A stretch of DNA of 64,000 bases from an uncultured Bacteroidia bacterium (GTDB lineage Bacteria; Bacteroidota; Bacteroidia; Bacteroidales; Prolixibacteraceae): NCBI GenBank assembly GCA_903850335.1, contig CAINLJ010000223.1, forward strand, positions 1-64,000, read 5' to 3'. A program made the translations under genes and the position numbers. The notes beneath the pieces were generated by a model. That model was not told where the DNA came from. It saw only the letters and a program-made list of their open reading frames with translations, and ran no database searches. Of the stretch, positions 9,679 through 18,883 are shown one piece after another; position 1 is the stretch's first letter; every line of letters begins with the position of its first letter.

Positions 9679-11004
9679 TCAGTATTGTTTGAGGTCTTGT
9701 AATGCAGACCAATGATACAGATTCTCAACAGGCGTATCTGTGCCCTTGTATATTATTCTTTCTGAAGTGATTACTGATTTCACTGTTGGAAAAAAACCAA
9801 TCGATCCAGTCGATACGTAATTTAACGCAGCGGTAAGACACTGATCTGAAGCATCGCCCCAATCTTGTGCAACGTTGTCATTTATAGCGAAATCAACGGG
9901 TATGCCTTCGAAATAATCAGTGTATCCCTGAGAATTTACGTTTCTGAAACTTATCGGTGCCACGGCAATATTCAACTTTGTATCACTGGCAATATTCATG
10001 CCTACGGGTTTGCCCTGAGTTACCGATCCAATGAGTTTCATGTTCATATATGGCTTTAAACCCGAAATAACAAGCTCACTCGCAGAGGCAGTCGAAGAGG
10101 TGGTAATAATAGTTAGTTTATTGAGCTGAACACTGTTACCTTTAATTTTAATATTGCTCGAAAACCCAAGATTAGTATGTTTGTTATTGTAAATTAGCGT
10201 ATTGTATAATTTATCCTTGAAAGGCTTGCCTGCGATTAAGGCTACAAGTGAATCCGCACAGTCAAGAGTTCCACCACCATTATACCTCATGTCCAGAATT
10301 AAATCAGTTATTCCTGATGCAGAAAAGGTGTCAAACACTGTATTTAGCTCTTTTACCGAACTACCCAGAAACTCATTGAATACAAAGTAACCGATCTTTT
10401 TACTACCAACCATATAAACAGTAGAATATAGCACGGAATTAATACCTATTGTTCCTCTGGACATTTGCACTGTAGTCTCAGAACCATCATTTTTAATGAG
10501 TGTAAATGAGTTGCTGGAATTTAAAAGAGTTGTATTTATCTCACTTACAGCCATTGAGGAAATTAACTTACCATTTAAAGATTTTAGTTGCCATCCTCTT
10601 CTGACCCCGGCTTTTCCCATCGCACTATTGCTATAAACGTACAATATTCGTAATTTGCTTTGAGCGTCAAATCCTAACCCTACGCCCCATCCTGTTGTTA
10701 CACCATTTTGCAATAAATTGACCATATCCGTATACGACATTGTGAAACTCCATTTGTCTTTGGCATTCTTCACTTTACTCACATAATCCGCAGGCGTTTT
10801 AACAGTTGTCAGGTCAATTGCTGGAATCGTTTCATACCAAAGGTACAAATCATTAAAGGTATCTGCCGTAAATTTCACGACAGGATCGACAGATTCAACA
10901 GGACCTGTTTGTATACCTTTTTTACAACTGACGGTCAAAATGATTAACAGGATGTAAACTAAATATTTGAATTTATACATGCTAAACTTGATATTTACTG
11001 GCAA
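9679..11004 (-). CDS. S41 family peptidase (PDZ-containing, C-terminal processing type lipoprotein)
   Basis: Lipoprotein-like N-terminus (ILLIILTVSCKKG); DLILDMRYNGGGTLDCADSLVALI; TTSSTASASELVISGLKPYM. Confidence 0.88.
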   Translation of the reverse strand: MPVNIKFSMYKFKYLVYILLIILTVSCKKGIQTGPVESVDPVVKFTADTFNDLYLWYETIPAIDLTTVKTPADYVSKVKNAKDKWSFTMSYTDMVNLLQNGVTTGWGVGLGFDAQSKLRILYVYSNSAMGKAGVRRGWQLKSLNGKLISSMAVSEINTTLLNSSNSFTLIKNDGSETTVQMSRGTIGINSVLYSTVYMVGSKKIGYFVFNEFLGSSVKELNTVFDTFSASGITDLILDMRYNGGGTLDCADSLVALIAGKPFKDKLYNTLIYNNKHTNLGFSSNIKIKGNSVQLNKLTIITTSSTASASELVISGLKPYMNMKLIGSVTQGKPVGMNIASDTKLNIAVAPISFRNVNSQGYTDYFEGIPVDFAINDNVAQDWGDASDQCLTAALNYVSTGSIGFFPTVKSVITSERIIYKGTDTPVENLYHWSALQDLKQY

Positions 11005-11076
11005 AAAGAATTTTTAAATTTACCGGAGTACAGCTACAACTATCGTGCAATTTTTCAATTATCAATCCTTCCTTCA

Positions 11077-13161
11077 CTAATCTTTTTTTGGATAGGCACT
11101 CCTGACGTGATAGATATTGATCAATTTCTCCAGAAATATCTGCTTTAGGAGGGTAATATCTTTAAAGGTTAACGGAGCATCATCGAGCTGACCGGCTTTT
11201 ATTTTTTGCTGAAATATAGATTCAATTAGGTTCGAGAGTTTTAAATTGTCTTTTTTGTCAAGGCTGCGCGAGGCTGCTTCTATACTGTCAGCCAGCATAA
11301 CAACAGCTGTTTCACGAGTTGAAGGAATAGGTCCCGGATAAGAAAAGAGCGATTCATCAATCTTAAGATCAGGTTCCTTATTTAATTGAATATAAAAATA
11401 GCTTGTAAAAGTAGTGCCATGATGAGTTCGGATAAAGTCAATAATTTGTTCTGGAATCTGATGTTTTCTGGCCAGTTCGACACCGTTTGGCACATGCTCC
11501 ATAATTATTTTTGCACTCTCCTCAATGGTATGCTGGTCATGTGGATTTATACCAAGTGTTTGATTTTCTATGAAATATAATGGATTTAATAATTTTCCAA
11601 CATCATGATAAAGTGCTCCAGCCCTTACAAGCAATGGATTACCACCTAGTCTTGATACTGCCTCTTCTGCGAGGTTTGCGACCTGTAGCGAATGTTGAAA
11701 TGTTCCTGGCGCCTCTTCTGCAAGCCTTCGCAAAAGCTTTTGATTCGAATAGGAGAGTTCGATAAGTGTTACATCGGATACAAATCCAAATGATTTTTCA
11801 ATTACAAAAACCACCAGATAAGTAATTAATGTCAACGCGGCATTAATCAGAAACCATTTCATTACCTCCCAATTTATGGCCGATAGGTTGGCTTCCTGAA
11901 TAAGGGAAATTCCAATGTATGTAAAGGCGTAAACGAAAAAGATAATAAGTGATGTCAGAATTAGCTGATCCCGTCGCTGCAGATTGTTTTGGCTGATTAC
12001 TGCAATACTCCCCGCAGGAATCGTCAGTAAGACAAATTCGTATCCGTTAGGAACCATAAACCCAACTATAATCGCGGTAATCGTATTTACAAAAATCGCA
12101 AGCCTCGCATCCAAAAACGTTCTGATTATTAAGGCCAGTGCGGTAAATGGAACAATATAAATCGGGATCGTGCCTGATGTAACGATAAGCCTGCAGAATA
12201 AGATCATCAGCATCATCATAAACAACGTAAAAGTTATATCCCGTTTGGAACGTAATAACTTTCGGCGGATATTATAAATAAACAGGAAAAGTGTCAAAAG
12301 CAACATGCTGACAAATACGGCTTTCCCAATAACAATCAGATAGTATTTAGTCAGGTCTCCCCGGCTTTTTTCAACTGCAGATTTAAGTGATTCGAGAATT
12401 AAAAAAGTCCTGGGAGAAACTACATCACCTTGTGAAACAATTCTTTCGCCTTCCTGAATGACCCCATTAGTCGTTGAAAGATTCTCGAGGATTTTTTGCT
12501 TTTCCACCTCTGTTTTATCCTGATCGTAAATGAGATTAATCGCCAGGTAATCCTCAGGATTAAATTTTCCGATAATTAGTTTTAAGTCAGGATCGCTGTT
12601 TTTAAGTTGTTCCAGTGCAGTAAATGCCTCACCATAAGCTGTTTTTAATGAATATAATTGTCCGGCTGAAGTTTTTTCCGCCCTGTTATCTCTCACAATA
12701 AACAATTCTCCCTTTACTGATGACACGGGTGTTCCTGATGCAATTTGTTCGAGAATTCCAGTTTGGTAAATCTTCTCGAATATCTTGATTACTTTACTCT
12801 TAACAACACGTGAATAGAGAATTTCGGTGTTTTCTTTTAAGGTTATCTCATCAATTTTTGATGAAAGGGCAATGATTTCCTGTTTTCCTACCGAATCATG
12901 AAATTGAAAATAAGGTGTTAATGTTCTGATTAAGGAATCACGCTCATTGCTTACAGACTGATCTGATTTCATAATTGCAAAATCAAAAGGAGCGATCAGA
13001 GTGGCATGCATCCAGGGTCTCCCTTTTTGAAATTCGTATCGGAATCTTCCCTCCTGAGGCATGGCAAAATAAAGAACTAACCCTGTAAATATAAAGACAG
13101 AGGTCAGATATATCGTGTGCCAGTTCTCTGATTCAAACCATTTTTTCTTTTGCAACTTCAT
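11077..13161 (-). CDS. HD family phosphohydrolase (7TM-7TMR_HD type, PgpH-like)
   Basis: N-terminal TM plus extracellular region, multiple TM segments, HD motif ALYHDVGKL, AEEAPGTFQHSLQVANLAEEA, RTHHGTT. Confidence 0.93.
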   Translation of the reverse strand: MKLQKKKWFESENWHTIYLTSVFIFTGLVLYFAMPQEGRFRYEFQKGRPWMHATLIAPFDFAIMKSDQSVSNERDSLIRTLTPYFQFHDSVGKQEIIALSSKIDEITLKENTEILYSRVVKSKVIKIFEKIYQTGILEQIASGTPVSSVKGELFIVRDNRAEKTSAGQLYSLKTAYGEAFTALEQLKNSDPDLKLIIGKFNPEDYLAINLIYDQDKTEVEKQKILENLSTTNGVIQEGERIVSQGDVVSPRTFLILESLKSAVEKSRGDLTKYYLIVIGKAVFVSMLLLTLFLFIYNIRRKLLRSKRDITFTLFMMMLMILFCRLIVTSGTIPIYIVPFTALALIIRTFLDARLAIFVNTITAIIVGFMVPNGYEFVLLTIPAGSIAVISQNNLQRRDQLILTSLIIFFVYAFTYIGISLIQEANLSAINWEVMKWFLINAALTLITYLVVFVIEKSFGFVSDVTLIELSYSNQKLLRRLAEEAPGTFQHSLQVANLAEEAVSRLGGNPLLVRAGALYHDVGKLLNPLYFIENQTLGINPHDQHTIEESAKIIMEHVPNGVELARKHQIPEQIIDFIRTHHGTTFTSYFYIQLNKEPDLKIDESLFSYPGPIPSTRETAVVMLADSIEAASRSLDKKDNLKLSNLIESIFQQKIKAGQLDDAPLTFKDITLLKQIFLEKLINIYHVRSAYPKKD

Positions 13162-13203
13162 CCCTTTCTCGTTTCAAATTAAAAGTGACAACTAATTAAT
13201 ATG

Positions 13204-13211
13204 TATATTTG
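13204..13211 (+). promoter_or_regulatory. candidate -7 box TATATTTG
   Basis: TATATTTG 43 bp upstream of the chosen 13254 start; fits TAnnTTTG. Confidence 0.4.
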
Positions 13212-13253
13212 GGCGTATTCAAAAGTATATCTTTTAATTAAATTTTGTTCAGT

Positions 13254-13682
13254 ATGGCAAAAAATAAAACAACATCTACATCCTCCAGTGTTGATGATTT
13301 CATCCATGCGATAAAAGATGAAACTAAAAAAAAGGACTGTTTTGATCTGATAGAACTAATAAAAAAGGAAATTGGCCTTGAACCCAAAATGTGGGGGGCA
13401 AGTATTGTAGGATTTGATAGTTATCATTACAGGTATGAAAGCGGCCATGAAGGTGATAGCCCACTTGTTGCTTTTTCTCCCAGAGCTGCTGCAATTACTT
13501 TGTACCTGTCAGGACACTTTGAAAAAAGAGACGAGTATTTGGAAAAACTGGGAAAACACAAAACAGATCGGGGTTGTATCTATATTAAAACTCTTGATCA
13601 TATTAACATTGAGATACTTAAGCAGATGATAATTAATCATATTAAGCACATAAGAGAATTATATCCAGCAAATTTAGAATAA
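13254..13682 (+). CDS. DUF1801 domain-containing protein
   Basis: KEIGLEPKMWGASIVGFDSYHYRYESGHEGDSPLVAFSPRAAAITLYL...LGKHKTDRGCIYIKTLDHINIEILKQMI pattern. Start chosen at the internal MAKN. Confidence 0.85.
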   Translation: MAKNKTTSTSSSVDDFIHAIKDETKKKDCFDLIELIKKEIGLEPKMWGASIVGFDSYHYRYESGHEGDSPLVAFSPRAAAITLYLSGHFEKRDEYLEKLGKHKTDRGCIYIKTLDHINIEILKQMIINHIKHIRELYPANLE

Positions 13683-13759
13683 CTAATAAATAAATGCCGG
13701 CTGCCGACGGAGCCTCATTAAAAATTCAATTGTAAAGTATTGATAACCAAAGTAGAATT

Positions 13760-14551
13760 ATGAGATACGGAATATCAAACCTGAGTATTGTTCCGGTGCG
13801 GTCTGAACCTCGCGAAAAAAGTGAAATGTGCACTCAAATTCTTTTCGGAGAACATTATACAATCCTTGAAGAACAATCCAAATGGTGTCAGATAAAACTT
13901 GCATTTGATGGAAACGAAGGTTGGATAGACCGGATTATGGTTAATGAAGTTTCAGAAAATAGCTTCCTGCAACTCCGTGATATTCCTCGGATAGTGACAA
14001 CTGATGTGTTTAATATCGTTCAGATGCATGGTGATTATTCGAATTTTCTAATCGTAGCCGGAAGTTCTTTACCTCACTTTGATTCTGCATCAAGAACCTT
14101 TCAAATAGGGGAAGTAATCTATCATATACAGGGAAACAGTACCTATCCATTGGCAAAAAATGTTCGTGAAGTAATAATCGAAAATGGGCTTAAATACTTC
14201 AATTCTCCGTATCTTTGGGGAGGAAGGTCTCCCTTTGGTATTGATTGTTCGGGTTTTTCTCAAATATTATATAAAATGGCTGGTCTCACTATTCCCCGAA
14301 ATGCAAATCAGCAATCTCTGTTAGGTGATAATTTGAGTTTTGTTGAAGAAGCCTTACCGGGTGATCTGGCTTTTTTTGACAGTGACGACGGGGCAATTAT
14401 TCATGTAGGTATTATTTGGGAAAAAAATAAGATTATCCATTCTTCCGGTAAAGTCAGAATTGATAATGTAGACCATTTTGGAATTTATAATATAGACACC
14501 AAAAGGTACACGCATCAGATGCGGCTGATGCGAAGGCTCATTAAAGACTAA
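13760..14551 (+). CDS. C40 family (NlpC/P60) peptidase with N-terminal SH3-like region
   Basis: SPYLWGGRSPFGIDCSGFSQILYKMAGLTIPRNANQQ; GDLAFFDSDDGAIIHVGIIW; SH3b-like N-terminus. Confidence 0.92.
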   Translation: MRYGISNLSIVPVRSEPREKSEMCTQILFGEHYTILEEQSKWCQIKLAFDGNEGWIDRIMVNEVSENSFLQLRDIPRIVTTDVFNIVQMHGDYSNFLIVAGSSLPHFDSASRTFQIGEVIYHIQGNSTYPLAKNVREVIIENGLKYFNSPYLWGGRSPFGIDCSGFSQILYKMAGLTIPRNANQQSLLGDNLSFVEEALPGDLAFFDSDDGAIIHVGIIWEKNKIIHSSGKVRIDNVDHFGIYNIDTKRYTHQMRLMRRLIKD

Positions 14552-14586
14552 ATACTTCTTTTTTTACAAGCTAAACTTTTAAAATC

Positions 14587-15126
14587 ATGGGACATCTCGA
14601 AATTGTAGGATATCTGGTTGCGATATTGATTGTCGTTTTTATTGTTTGGCAGAATTCAAATAAGGAGAGACAGGAAAAGAAGAGAAAAGAGGAGGAATTT
14701 AAATATTCCTATAAATATCCCCGCCTGGCAATGACTGTAGATGCTTTAGTCCTGGCAGGTAAGATTAATCCGAAAAAAGTACTTCTTATTCAGCGTAAAT
14801 TCGATCCATTTATGGGTTTCTGGGCTTTACCAGGCGGTTTTGTAGGAATGGATGAAACGCTGAAGGCCGCATGCAGCAGAGAGCTTTTTGAAGAAACAGG
14901 TCTGAAGAACATTCCTCTAAAGCAGTTTTATACTTTTGATGCAATTGCGCGTGACCCTCGTCACAGAACTGTTACAACCGTATTTTATGGTGAGGTCGAT
15001 GACGTACTAACTGTACATGGAGGAGATGACGCGTCGGAGGCTAAGTGGTTTGAAATTTCAGATCTTCCTGAAGTCGCCTTTGATCATGGCGACATCATTC
15101 GCAAATTCATGAGAGAAAAACTTTGA
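14587..15126 (+). CDS. NUDIX hydrolase with N-terminal membrane anchor
   Basis: Nudix box GGFVGMDETLKAACSRELFEETGL; N-terminal TM helix. Confidence 0.93.
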   Translation: MGHLEIVGYLVAILIVVFIVWQNSNKERQEKKRKEEEFKYSYKYPRLAMTVDALVLAGKINPKKVLLIQRKFDPFMGFWALPGGFVGMDETLKAACSRELFEETGLKNIPLKQFYTFDAIARDPRHRTVTTVFYGEVDDVLTVHGGDDASEAKWFEISDLPEVAFDHGDIIRKFMREKL

Positions 15127-15133
15127 GACTTGT

Positions 15134-15790
15134 CTATCGGCAACATGCTTTTAGATAGCCTATTGCATCCGGGCCTTCATTAAAAAGCAGATCCAGGATA
15201 CTTAAATTAGGTATAAACCCCCATTTTTCATTAAATACCTGAGTGTAAGGATTTACGACAAATCGGTTGTCTGTTGTTTGCTTATGTTGCTTGGGATGAA
15301 TGGAATATCGAAAATCATCTGTTCCCGGAGGAACTTCGCCCAAAGGAACGTAATCTGAAGTGTAGGTAATGCCCACCGGAAAGTTTATTGTTTTTAGAAC
15401 CGTATTTTGGATTTCCAGATTAAAATCCAGTAAATATTTCCACTTTTTCAGGTTATAAAAAGGTGCCAGATCGTCGGCGTAATACTCGAAATAGGGTGAA
15501 TTGTTATAGGCTGAGATTATACCGCGCCAATGCATCTGTTGCCATGGAAAATCGTAGGAAAGCTGCTGGTCACGGACAGGTCCCTTTGCACGGGGGCCAT
15601 TCAGGATAGGTAGTGTCAATTGTAAGGGACCGTTTGCAGCAATGACAATCGTACGGTTACGGTACGACTGTTTCAAATAACTCTCACAATACTCAATGAA
15701 AATTTTCCTGTAACTGACTAATTTAGTGTAATATTGTATTGGACCCAGATAGGCAGTACTTAATAAAACCGCGGTTTCAGCAGAATCCAT
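15134..15790 (-). CDS. WbqC family protein
   Basis: AYLGPIQYYTKLVSYRKIFIEYCESYLKQSYRNRTIVIAANGPLQLTLPI...; adjacent to lepB/dapB as is usual in Bacteroidota. Confidence 0.88.
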   Translation of the reverse strand: MDSAETAVLLSTAYLGPIQYYTKLVSYRKIFIEYCESYLKQSYRNRTIVIAANGPLQLTLPILNGPRAKGPVRDQQLSYDFPWQQMHWRGIISAYNNSPYFEYYADDLAPFYNLKKWKYLLDFNLEIQNTVLKTINFPVGITYTSDYVPLGEVPPGTDDFRYSIHPKQHKQTTDNRFVVNPYTQVFNEKWGFIPNLSILDLLFNEGPDAIGYLKACCR

Positions 15791-16137
15791 TAGTAATCGA
15801 AGAATTTATTTCCCGGTTCACCCTCAACAGATGTTCCCAGCTCAGAATTCGGATCTTCATATTCCTGAACCCGGGTGTTTTCTGCTGAATTTCCTTCGTT
15901 TTCTTTAATTTTACTTTGAAGTCTTCTGATCCTGCTCTTCAATTTTTGCTTATCAATAAAAGAAAACACAGCAGTTACAGTTACTCCAATCAGGGCAGAA
16001 ACTACGAGAATTGCGGCCAATGGAACATCCGAAAATTTCATCCATAGGATTTTAACAGGAACCGTAACTTGATTTTGCAAGGCAAAAATAACCATCGCCA
16101 CACCGAATAAAATTCCCGTAAACAATCCGCGTTGCAT
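15790..16137 (-). CDS. LapA/DUF1049-type membrane protein
   Basis: Two TM helices with VIFALQNQVTVPVKILWMKFSDVPLAAILVVSALIGV pattern. Confidence 0.7.
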   Translation of the reverse strand: MQRGLFTGILFGVAMVIFALQNQVTVPVKILWMKFSDVPLAAILVVSALIGVTVTAVFSFIDKQKLKSRIRRLQSKIKENEGNSAENTRVQEYEDPNSELGTSVEGEPGNKFFDY

Positions 16138-16149
16138 CTTTTTGTTTGT

Positions 16150-16659
16150 TTAGTTTCTAATCTGAGACCTCTCTTTTTGCGGCTTAAGTTTTATTTTTCC
16201 TGTATCCGCTGTATTGATTTCTATTTTTTCGTCATCAGGAGCAAGATAATCATTCCTGAAATAGATATTATACGAAATTCCTGTTGGAACAATCAGTCTC
16301 ATCGACTTTTCGGGCGGCAACACAATATCACGAATGTCAAAATAGGTGGAATCCTTCCACTGCCAGTCAGTTACCATGTTCACGAAAAGTGTATCCCTGC
16401 AGACATTTAATAACTTCAATTTCCGGTATGATCGTATTTCAGGATGAGTATTAATATCTATACCCGTCAATACTGAAGCTGCTATTGATCCGACAACCAA
16501 AAATCCGTCACCGATATTCACACCTGTCCGGCGATTGTGCATCTCTTTTTGCCTTTTAATGCTTTGCGGGTCTGTAATATATCCGGATACAGTACAGGAC
16601 CAAAGCATTATAAGTACGACAAGAGCGGTAATTAATCCTGAAACTGCCTTCATAAACAA
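16150..16659 (-). CDS. hypothetical lipoprotein
   Basis: Lipobox-like LIMLWSCTVSG; no family recognised. Confidence 0.6.
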   Translation of the reverse strand: MFMKAVSGLITALVVLIMLWSCTVSGYITDPQSIKRQKEMHNRRTGVNIGDGFLVVGSIAASVLTGIDINTHPEIRSYRKLKLLNVCRDTLFVNMVTDWQWKDSTYFDIRDIVLPPEKSMRLIVPTGISYNIYFRNDYLAPDDEKIEINTADTGKIKLKPQKERSQIRN

Positions 16660-16706
16660 ACCTTAACAGAAAAGCACTAAATCAAAAATGCCTTATTTTA
16701 AATATC

Positions 16707-18044
16707 CTATTTCACAGTCATAAAAAACCTTTCCCAACGAATCTTGGACAGGAAGCTTTTGTTCTTGTCTAAAGATAACCAAACAAAAGAAGCTTTTCCA
16801 ACAACATGATCCTCAGGAACAAATCCCCAATATCTGGAGTCTGCTGAGTTATACCGGTTGTCACCCATCATCCAGTAATAATCCATTTTAAAGGTATAGG
16901 TAGTAGCAACTGCACCATTAATCAGGATGTCGTTTCCTTTTACCTGTAAATCATTTTCCTCATAAACATCTATGATTCTTTTGTAGAGAGGAAGATTTGC
17001 CAGCGTAAGCTTTATTGTTACCCCTTTTTTAGGAATCCATAGCGGACCAAAATTATCGAGGTTCCATGAAAATTTAGTGTCACTTGGGAATATCGCCGGA
17101 TCATTGTTGTCAGCCGGCCAGGTAACGCGTTCTTTGGATTGTATGAATTTTAAACCATCAAGTTTTTGAGCCTGAGCAGTTGTCAGTGATAAAATATACC
17201 GTGAGTCGGAACCTTCAATTTCAGAACGCGAAATATCCAGTTTCTCCAGTGCATCCGAGTTAAAAGATGTCCCGTTAATCGTAACCAGATATTTATATTG
17301 AATTCCAGGGATCTCCTTCTGCGGTTTTCCATTCACATAAACCTGCCCCTTAACAATCTTAAGTGAATCACCCGGAATTGCAATACATCTTTTAATGTAA
17401 TTCTCCCGTTTGTCCACAGGTCTGTAAATAATGTCTCCAAAGGTTCTTTTATCACCCCAAACCCTGTCGCGACCATAGGATCTTACCATTTCATAATAGC
17501 TTCTTTCCTGCAAATTTACTGCAACAGTATCTCCCTCAGGGAAATTAAATACGACTACATCATCATTTTTAACTTTACCCGTACCTGCAATTCTACGGTA
17601 TGGGTAATGAATTAAGGTAGAAAATGACTGCATCGAGTTTGATAACGGCATTGTATGATGAACGAAAGGAAAGGAGATAGGCGTGTTTGGCATCTTTGGA
17701 CCATAGGCCGTTTTGCTGACAAAAAGATAATCACCAACCATCATCGATTTTTCCATTGAAGAGGTTGGAATCGTGTATGCTTCTATGAAAAAAAGCCGAA
17801 TAAAAGTTGCCGCAATAACTGCAAATATTATCGCATCAATCCATTCTACAACCTTTGTTTGTCTGCCATTTGGCGGATTTTTCTTTTTCCAGAATGCCCA
17901 GTGTACCCGTTTTGTAATATAAGTATCAAAGATTATAATGAGTCCAATCAGCCACCAGTAATTGCTAACCCAGATTACCCAAAGCAGGTATAAACCACCT
18001 GTAAGGCCTAACTTGAACCACTTACTTCCTAATAAATTATTCAT
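16707..18044 (-). CDS. lepB: signal peptidase I
   Basis: IPTSSMEKSMMVGDYLFVSK, RENYIKRCIAIPGDSLKIVKGQVYVNGK, YYWMMGDNRYNSADSRYWGFVPEDHVVGKA. Confidence 0.95.
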   Translation of the reverse strand: MNNLLGSKWFKLGLTGGLYLLWVIWVSNYWWLIGLIIIFDTYITKRVHWAFWKKKNPPNGRQTKVVEWIDAIIFAVIAATFIRLFFIEAYTIPTSSMEKSMMVGDYLFVSKTAYGPKMPNTPISFPFVHHTMPLSNSMQSFSTLIHYPYRRIAGTGKVKNDDVVVFNFPEGDTVAVNLQERSYYEMVRSYGRDRVWGDKRTFGDIIYRPVDKRENYIKRCIAIPGDSLKIVKGQVYVNGKPQKEIPGIQYKYLVTINGTSFNSDALEKLDISRSEIEGSDSRYILSLTTAQAQKLDGLKFIQSKERVTWPADNNDPAIFPSDTKFSWNLDNFGPLWIPKKGVTIKLTLANLPLYKRIIDVYEENDLQVKGNDILINGAVATTYTFKMDYYWMMGDNRYNSADSRYWGFVPEDHVVGKASFVWLSLDKNKSFLSKIRWERFFMTVK

Positions 18045-18058
18045 TCGTATATTATTTT

Positions 18059-18775
18059 TTAAAAGTTTAAAAGATCTGACATTGAATAAATTCCTTTTTT
18101 ACCGGCCGAATACTCTGCAGCAAGAACAGCTCCAATTGCGAATCCCTTCCGGTTATAAGCACTGTGAGTGATTTCTATAAAATCTACCTCAGAATCATAT
18201 TTTATTGTATGGATGCCTGGAACCGTTCCTTCGCGTAAAGGATTAATATGTAATTCGTTATTCGATTCCGGGCTGCTGATTGTCCATTTTGTCTTTGCGT
18301 CGCTCAATGCGATTATATCATCCGCCAGGGTGATTGCTGTTCCACTTGGGGCATCCAGTTTTTGTGTATGATGAACTTCAGTCATTGTAACATCATAATC
18401 GGGAAAAGCTTTCATTGTTTTAGCCAGATACTTATTCAAAGCAAAGAAGATGTTTACTCCCAGACTAAAGTTTGAGGCGTAAAAGAAACATCCCTGATGG
18501 TTAGAACACGCATTCTCAACTTCCGGTTTATGAGCCAGCCAACCAGTAGTGCCGCTGACAACAGGTACCCCCCCTTCAAAACACTTAAGATAATTGTTAA
18601 CCGCAGTCTCCGGACCTGTAAATTCGATGGCTACATCGGCCTCGGCAAGCTTCTCTATCGTAAGTTCATCCTGATTCTGGACGTCAATTTTAAGTACAAT
18701 GGAGTGCCCTCTTCCCAGGGCAATTTGCTCTATCTCCTTTCCCATCTTCCCGTAACCGATCAATGCAATCTTCAT
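18059..18775 (-). CDS. dapB: 4-hydroxy-tetrahydrodipicolinate reductase
   Basis: MKIALIGYGKMGKEIEQIA, EFTGPETAVNNYLKC, VSGTTGWL, EVHHTQKLDAPSGTAITLADDI. ORF track extends to 18847, but the start at 18775 fits the Rossmann N-terminus. Confidence 0.95.
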   Translation of the reverse strand: MKIALIGYGKMGKEIEQIALGRGHSIVLKIDVQNQDELTIEKLAEADVAIEFTGPETAVNNYLKCFEGGVPVVSGTTGWLAHKPEVENACSNHQGCFFYASNFSLGVNIFFALNKYLAKTMKAFPDYDVTMTEVHHTQKLDAPSGTAITLADDIIALSDAKTKWTISSPESNNELHINPLREGTVPGIHTIKYDSEVDFIEITHSAYNRKGFAIGAVLAAEYSAGKKGIYSMSDLLNF

Positions 18776-18883
18776 AATTATACTCTGATGATATAAACCT
18801 TCTACATTTTGAAATGCAAAGATAAGATTATTGATTAAACCACCCATCTTTACGATGATACAAACCCTTCCTCCACGACATGT

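Noticed and set aside
13690-13760. GC-rich patch (GCCGGCTGCCGACGGAGCC) as tRNA fragment or terminator
   Set aside because: No cloverleaf, no TTCRANNY box, and only short imperfect pairing.
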